Of a stretch of DNA of 64,000 nucleotides, positions 60,655 through 64,000 are shown piece after piece. A program made the position numbers and the translations under genes. Origin of the DNA: VRUE01 sp036266075 (lineage in GTDB: Bacteria; Actinomycetota; Thermoleophilia; Solirubrobacterales; 70-9). Where the stretch lies: positions 248,001 to 312,000 of the forward strand of contig DATANV010000006.1 of assembly GCA_036266075.1 (NCBI GenBank), given 5' to 3'. The notes under the pieces are model-generated. The model made no database searches and was not told where the DNA came from. It saw only the letters and a program-made list of their open reading frames with translations. The first letter of the stretch is position 1, and each line of letters starts with the position of its first letter.

Positions 60655-60780
60655 CTGACGGCCGCGAGAACCAAGCAGGTCGGGGGATGCAGGGAGGACG
60701 ACGAGGGGAGCGCACTGGGGTGCGTGACCCGAGGAGGATGACTGAGGACCCCGAGATGCGCCGGTTATCGCGGCCGTCAG
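60655..60780 (+). repeat. Hairpin element family B, copy 3, ending in the coxC stop codon
   Basis: Arms CTGACGGCCGCGAGAACC (60655-60672) and GGTTATCGCGGCCGTCAG (60763-60780) pair with one mismatch. Inner stem TCGGGG/CCCCGA (60680-60685 / 60749-60754) flanks the core: GGATGCAGGGAG (60685-60696) and GACTGAGGAC (60740-60749), with an apical hairpin CGCAC-TGGG-GTGCG (60711-60724). Compared with copies 1 and 2 the core differs by C-to-T in both strands of the loop and has a longer arm to the apical hairpin. Confidence 0.78.
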
Positions 60781-61400
60781 AGGATGTACACCGCGGTGTA
60801 GACGATCAGCCACATAATGTCGACAAAGTGCCAGTAAATACCCGGCACCTCGACCCCGAGATGATCCTCGGCCTTCGGGCCGAAGTGGCCGCGGAAGGCG
60901 CGGATCGTGGCGAAGCTGAGCAGCATCAGGCCGACGAAGACGTGGGCGCCGTGCAGGCCGGTGAGCCCGTAGAAGATCGAGCCGAAGGCGAGGTCGCGGG
61001 CGCTGAAGCCGATGTGGACGTACTCGTTGATCTGGATGAAGAGGAAGGTGGCGCCGAGCATCCAGGTCAGCACCAGCCCCAGTTTCAGGCCCTTGCGATT
61101 GCCGCGCCGGATCGACTCCAGCGCGTAGTGGATCGTGAAGCTCGAGGAGACGAGGATCGCCGTGTTGATCCCCGCCACGGCGACCGGCAGCTCGTACGGA
61201 TGCGGCGGCCAGACCGGCGGGTCGACGACTACGCGCAGGAAGAAGTAGGAGGCGAAGAAGGCCCCGAAGAGCATCACCTCGGAGACGATGAAAAGCAGGA
61301 TCCCCAGCGTCTGGCGGTCGATTCGCGAGCTCTGGTTGGCCTCGGGCGGGCCGTGGTGCTCCTCGTGGGCGTGGCCCAGTGCGACCGCCGCGCTCTCCAT
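60777..61400 (-). CDS. ctaE: Cytochrome c oxidase subunit III
   Basis: 207 residues, five membrane helices. After HEEHHGPPEANQ: IDRQTLGILLFIVSEVMLFGAFFASYFF (about 27-54, with the conserved Glu), ALESIRRGNRKGLKLGL, ATFLFIQINEYVHIGF, FYGLTGLHGAHVFVGL and IYWHFVDIMWLIVYTAVYIL, all standard subunit III blocks. ATG 61400 overlaps the USP gene stop by one base (TGATG). The stop codon lies in hairpin element B3. Confidence 0.94.
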   Translation of the reverse strand: MESAAVALGHAHEEHHGPPEANQSSRIDRQTLGILLFIVSEVMLFGAFFASYFFLRVVVDPPVWPPHPYELPVAVAGINTAILVSSSFTIHYALESIRRGNRKGLKLGLVLTWMLGATFLFIQINEYVHIGFSARDLAFGSIFYGLTGLHGAHVFVGLMLLSFATIRAFRGHFGPKAEDHLGVEVPGIYWHFVDIMWLIVYTAVYIL

Positions 61401-62275
61401 CAGGACCCCTCCCCCTCGGCGACGGCGGCGGCGACCGCCTCGGCCGGCCGGCCCACCTCGAGGTGCTCGACCGGCTTCTCGGTGATCTCGCGGGTGCGGC
61501 CGATCAGATCCTCGTCGAGCCAGCGCGACTCCTCGCCGGCGAAGGTCGAGATCAGCACCTCGTCGATGCGGTAGTGCTGGATCGCGTTCTGCACCGCGTG
61601 GAAGGGATCGGGGCTCATCGGCTGGCCGGTGGCGTCGACGTCGGCCCGGTACAGCTCGGCCAGCGTCGCGGCGAGGTCGCGGACGATCTCCGGCTCGGAG
61701 ACGCCCTCGGCCCGCGGGCAGATGATCGTGTAGCGATGGGGGCGCTCGGCGGCGCGTTCCTTCAAGCGCTTGACGAGATCCGGCGTGGCAACCGTCTGCG
61801 TGGCCACGACCAGCGTGTGGATCACGTCCCAGCGCACCGAGTCGTCCTCGATCCGCACCGGGATGTGGGTAACGGTCGTCTCTGGCTCGAAGCGGGCGCG
61901 GGCCCACTCGACCAGATCCTTGCGGGTGATCCCGAAGCGCGTCTCGTAGAGGCAGGAGAGCAGCACCTCGCCCGGGTCGTGGGCGCGAACCGCGTCGTCC
62001 AGCGCCAGCGCCGGGTCGCGGTCCATCACCTCGCCGATCGACTCGAACCCGTACTCGGAGAGGATCGACATCGTCACCTCAACCCGCGCCCGCGCCGCGT
62101 CGTACAGTTCGCCGGAGTCGATCAGCTGGCCGACCGCCGGCTGGTTCTGCGGCGCGGCGACGGCGACGATCGGCACCTTCTCGGCCCGCTCGGCGACCGC
62201 CTGCAGCAGCTTGCGCCCGCCCGCGACCTCGTTGAGGAAGACGAGCAAGGGGCGTGGCTCGGACGCGCCGCTCAC
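61400..62275 (-). CDS. Tandem USP-domain protein inside the oxidase operon
   Basis: 291 residues from GTG 62275. Two related alpha/beta units: first PLLVFLNEVAGGRKLLQAVAER with PIVAVAAPQNQP and LLSCLYETRFGITRKDLVEWARARF; second VIHTLVVATQTVATPDLVKRL with HRYTIICPRA and EVLISTFAGEESRWLDEDLIGRTREI. No membrane span. GTG overlaps the subunit I stop (GTGA) and its stop overlaps the subunit III start, so it is made in step with both. Possibly a regulatory or assembly partner; inference from coupling. Confidence 0.8.
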   Translation of the reverse strand: MSGASEPRPLLVFLNEVAGGRKLLQAVAERAEKVPIVAVAAPQNQPAVGQLIDSGELYDAARARVEVTMSILSEYGFESIGEVMDRDPALALDDAVRAHDPGEVLLSCLYETRFGITRKDLVEWARARFEPETTVTHIPVRIEDDSVRWDVIHTLVVATQTVATPDLVKRLKERAAERPHRYTIICPRAEGVSEPEIVRDLAATLAELYRADVDATGQPMSPDPFHAVQNAIQHYRIDEVLISTFAGEESRWLDEDLIGRTREITEKPVEHLEVGRPAEAVAAAVAEGEGS

Positions 62276-64000
62276 GTCGTCCCCGCCACGGTGGGCTGCG
62301 GCTCGCGAACCTCGGCCCCCTCACCGCCCATGATCGCGTGCCGGGCGCCCGGCACGCCGAACTCGTACGGGCCGCCGACCACGCGCGGGATCTCGTCGAA
62401 GTTGAAGATCGGCGGCGGCGACGAGACCTGCCACTCGATCGTCTTCGCCCGCCACGGGTTGGCTTCCGCCCGCGGCCCGAAGCGCCAGCTGACGACCATG
62501 TTGTAGAGGAAGACGAGCTGCACGGCGCCGAGGATGAAGGCACCGCAGCTGATCAAGAGGTTCCACTCGCCGAACTGGGCGGCGTAATCGGCGACGCGGC
62601 GCGGCATCCCGTCCATGCCGACCCAATGCATCGGGATGAAGGTGACCCAGGTGCCGGACAGGGTCCCCCAGAAGTGGATGCGCCCCAGCCGCTCGTCGTA
62701 CATCCGCCCGGTCATCTTCGGGAACCAGTGGTAGATCCCGGCGAAGATCGTGAAGACAGAGCCGCCGAAGAGGACGAAGTGGATGTGGGCAACGATGAAG
62801 TAGGTGTCGGAGACGTGGATGTCGATCGGCACCATGCCGAGCATGACGCCGCTGATGCCGCCGATCGTGAAGGTGACGATGAAGGCCAACGCGAAGAGCA
62901 TCGCCGTCGAGTAGGTGTGGATCTTGCCGAAGTAGAGCGTCCCCAGCCAGGAGAAGATCTTGATCCCGGTCGGCACGGCGATCAAAAGCGTGGTGATCAT
63001 CATCGGCACGCGCAGCCAGCTGAACATGCCGGCGACGAACATGTGGTGCGCCCAGACGGAGTAGCTGAGGACGACGATCCCGATCAGCGCCAGGGCCATC
63101 AGCCGGTAGCCGAAGATCGGCTTGCGGGCATGGGTCGAGATGACCTCGGAGATGATCCCGAATCCGGGCAGCATCATGATGTAGACGGCCGGGTGCGAGT
63201 AGAACCAGAAGATGTGCTGGTAGCTGATCACGTCGCCACCGCCGGCGAACTGGAAGAACTGGGTGTGCAGCACGCGGTCGAAGAGGACCATGAACTGGGC
63301 GCCGGCGATGAAGGGCGTCGCGGCGACGACCAGCAGCGAGGTCGAGAGGTTCGCCCAGACCAGCAGCGGCATCCGCCAGAAGGTCATGCCGGGCGCGCGC
63401 ATGGTGATGATCGTCACCAGGAAGTTGAGCGCCGTGGCGATCGACGAGGCGCCGGCGAACTGCACCCCAAGGTTGAAGAACGACTGACCTAGCGGCGCCC
63501 CCGTGGAGAGCGGCGCGTAGCCGGTCCAGCCAGCGTCGAAGGCGCCGCCCGGGGCGAGGAAGCTGCCGATGAAGAGCAGGCCGGCGAGCGGCAGCATCCA
63601 AAAGCTGAGCGCGTTGAGGCGCGGGAAGGCCATGTCCGGCGCGCCGATCATCAGCGGCAGCACGTAGTTGGCGATGCCGGCGAAGACTGGGATGACGAAG
63701 ACGAAGATCATCAGCACCGCGTGGGTCGAGAAGAGGCTGTTGTAGGTGGCGCCGTCGACGATCTGCGTGCCCGGCTGCGCCAGCTCGGCCCGGATCAGCA
63801 TCGCCATCAGGCCGCCCACGAAGAAAAAGAAGAAGGTCGTGCAGATGTACTGGATGCCGATCACCTTGTGGTCGGTGTTGAAGCGGAAGTAGTCGCGCCA
63901 GCTCTTGGCACCGTGCTGGGAGTGGTCCTCGGGGATCGTCGGCATGCCGGCCGCCCAGCGCAGCCAGTAGTCGAAGCAGCCGAAGCCGGCGAGGAAGCCG
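62272..64000 (-). CDS. ctaD: Cytochrome c oxidase subunit I, catalytic form (5' end outside window)
   Basis: aa3-type subunit I with all ligands. Counting from ATG 63945: helix II His75 (STHAVLM), CuB His251 and Tyr255 (SHPAVYIM), His300-His301 (WAHHMFV), helix X His387 and His389 (VAHIHFVL). The frame stays open and protein-like to the window edge (GFLAGFGCFDYWLRWAAG upstream of MPTIPEDHS), as in related oxidases with an extra N-terminal helix, so the true start is probably beyond base 64000. Downstream genes USP and ctaE follow with overlaps. CuA-containing subunit II is not in the window. Confidence 0.94.
   Translation of the reverse strand, partial: GFLAGFGCFDYWLRWAAGMPTIPEDHSQHGAKSWRDYFRFNTDHKVIGIQYICTTFFFFFVGGLMAMLIRAELAQPGTQIVDGATYNSLFSTHAVLMIFVFVIPVFAGIANYVLPLMIGAPDMAFPRLNALSFWMLPLAGLLFIGSFLAPGGAFDAGWTGYAPLSTGAPLGQSFFNLGVQFAGASSIATALNFLVTIITMRAPGMTFWRMPLLVWANLSTSLLVVAATPFIAGAQFMVLFDRVLHTQFFQFAGGGDVISYQHIFWFYSHPAVYIMMLPGFGIISEVISTHARKPIFGYRLMALALIGIVVLSYSVWAHHMFVAGMFSWLRVPMMITTLLIAVPTGIKIFSWLGTLYFGKIHTYSTAMLFALAFIVTFTIGGISGVMLGMVPIDIHVSDTYFIVAHIHFVLFGGSVFTIFAGIYHWFPKMTGRMYDERLGRIHFWGTLSGTWVTFIPMHWVGMDGMPRRVADYAAQFGEWNLLISCGAFILGAVQLVFLYNMVVSWRFGPRAEANPWRAKTIEWQVSSPPPIFNFDEIPRVVGGPYEFGVPGARHAIMGGEGAEVREPQPTVAGTT

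Noticed and set aside
60655..60780. Element B3 read as a simple intrinsic terminator of coxC
   Set aside because: It has internal conserved core sequence shared with two other sites, is far longer than a terminator hairpin, and has no U-run on the minus strand.

Overview
The window is gene-dense, high-GC bacterial DNA with ATG/GTG/TTG starts and many 1-14 nt gene overlaps. Gene content (actinobacterial trigger factor/ClpP/ClpX, caa3-type CtaG, deazaflavin-dependent nitroreductase-like protein, DUF1015, PIN toxin) and protein style suggest an actinobacterium of the Thermoleophilia/Solirubrobacterales type. This placement is inference; there is no rRNA in the window. No IS element, prophage or CRISPR array was seen.

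Layout. 0.0-15 kb is a leftward housekeeping block: trigger factor, a PAS-GGDEF cyclase, clpP, clpX, valS, folC, small membrane and zinc-ribbon proteins, ndk, maf, mreB, mreC. It is interrupted between clpP and clpX by a rightward two-gene cassette (Trypco2-like domain protein plus an HExxH protein). 15-25 kb holds GH15 glycosidase, ArsR-type regulator, carbonic anhydrase, cNMP-binding thioredoxin-reductase-like flavoprotein, an acylphosphatase-phosphoesterase fusion, and a TetR-controlled DUF4383/P450/reductase operon with a near-ideal operator. 25-37 kb holds a sulfatase/beta-propeller pair, three tRNAs (His, Arg, Pro), a GT-C-like membrane protein, msrA and a Phd/PIN toxin-antitoxin pair. 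37-53 kb holds cobalamin adenosyltransferase, OsmC, GMC oxidoreductase, SDR, NUDIX, peroxiredoxin, a complete beta-oxidation set (thiolase, acyl-CoA dehydrogenase, enoyl-CoA hydratase, hydroxyacyl-CoA dehydrogenase), greA, trxB and two membrane proteins.

53.5-64 kb is a respiratory region with two facing arms. The rightward arm encodes a subunit II/subunit I heme-copper oxidase pair that has lost nearly all metal ligands, followed by heme O synthase, two small membrane proteins, a diheme cytochrome c and heme A synthase. The leftward arm encodes a normal subunit I, a tandem-USP protein and subunit III, all with overlapping start/stop codons.

The three observations I rate highest are: (1) the cofactor-depleted oxidase pair; (2) three large hairpin elements (about 42.3, 53.4 and 60.7 kb) whose flanking stems differ completely in sequence but stay complementary, while a purine-rich internal loop core is conserved, which is what a structured RNA (or hairpin DNA) element looks like; (3) the Trypco2/HExxH cassette inserted between clpP and clpX. 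Also notable: several genes seem to start at near-cognate codons (CTG, ATC, ACG), a second dispersed palindromic repeat family (about 29.0, 45.2, 51.2 kb), and a perfect 23-bp inverted repeat between ndk and maf.
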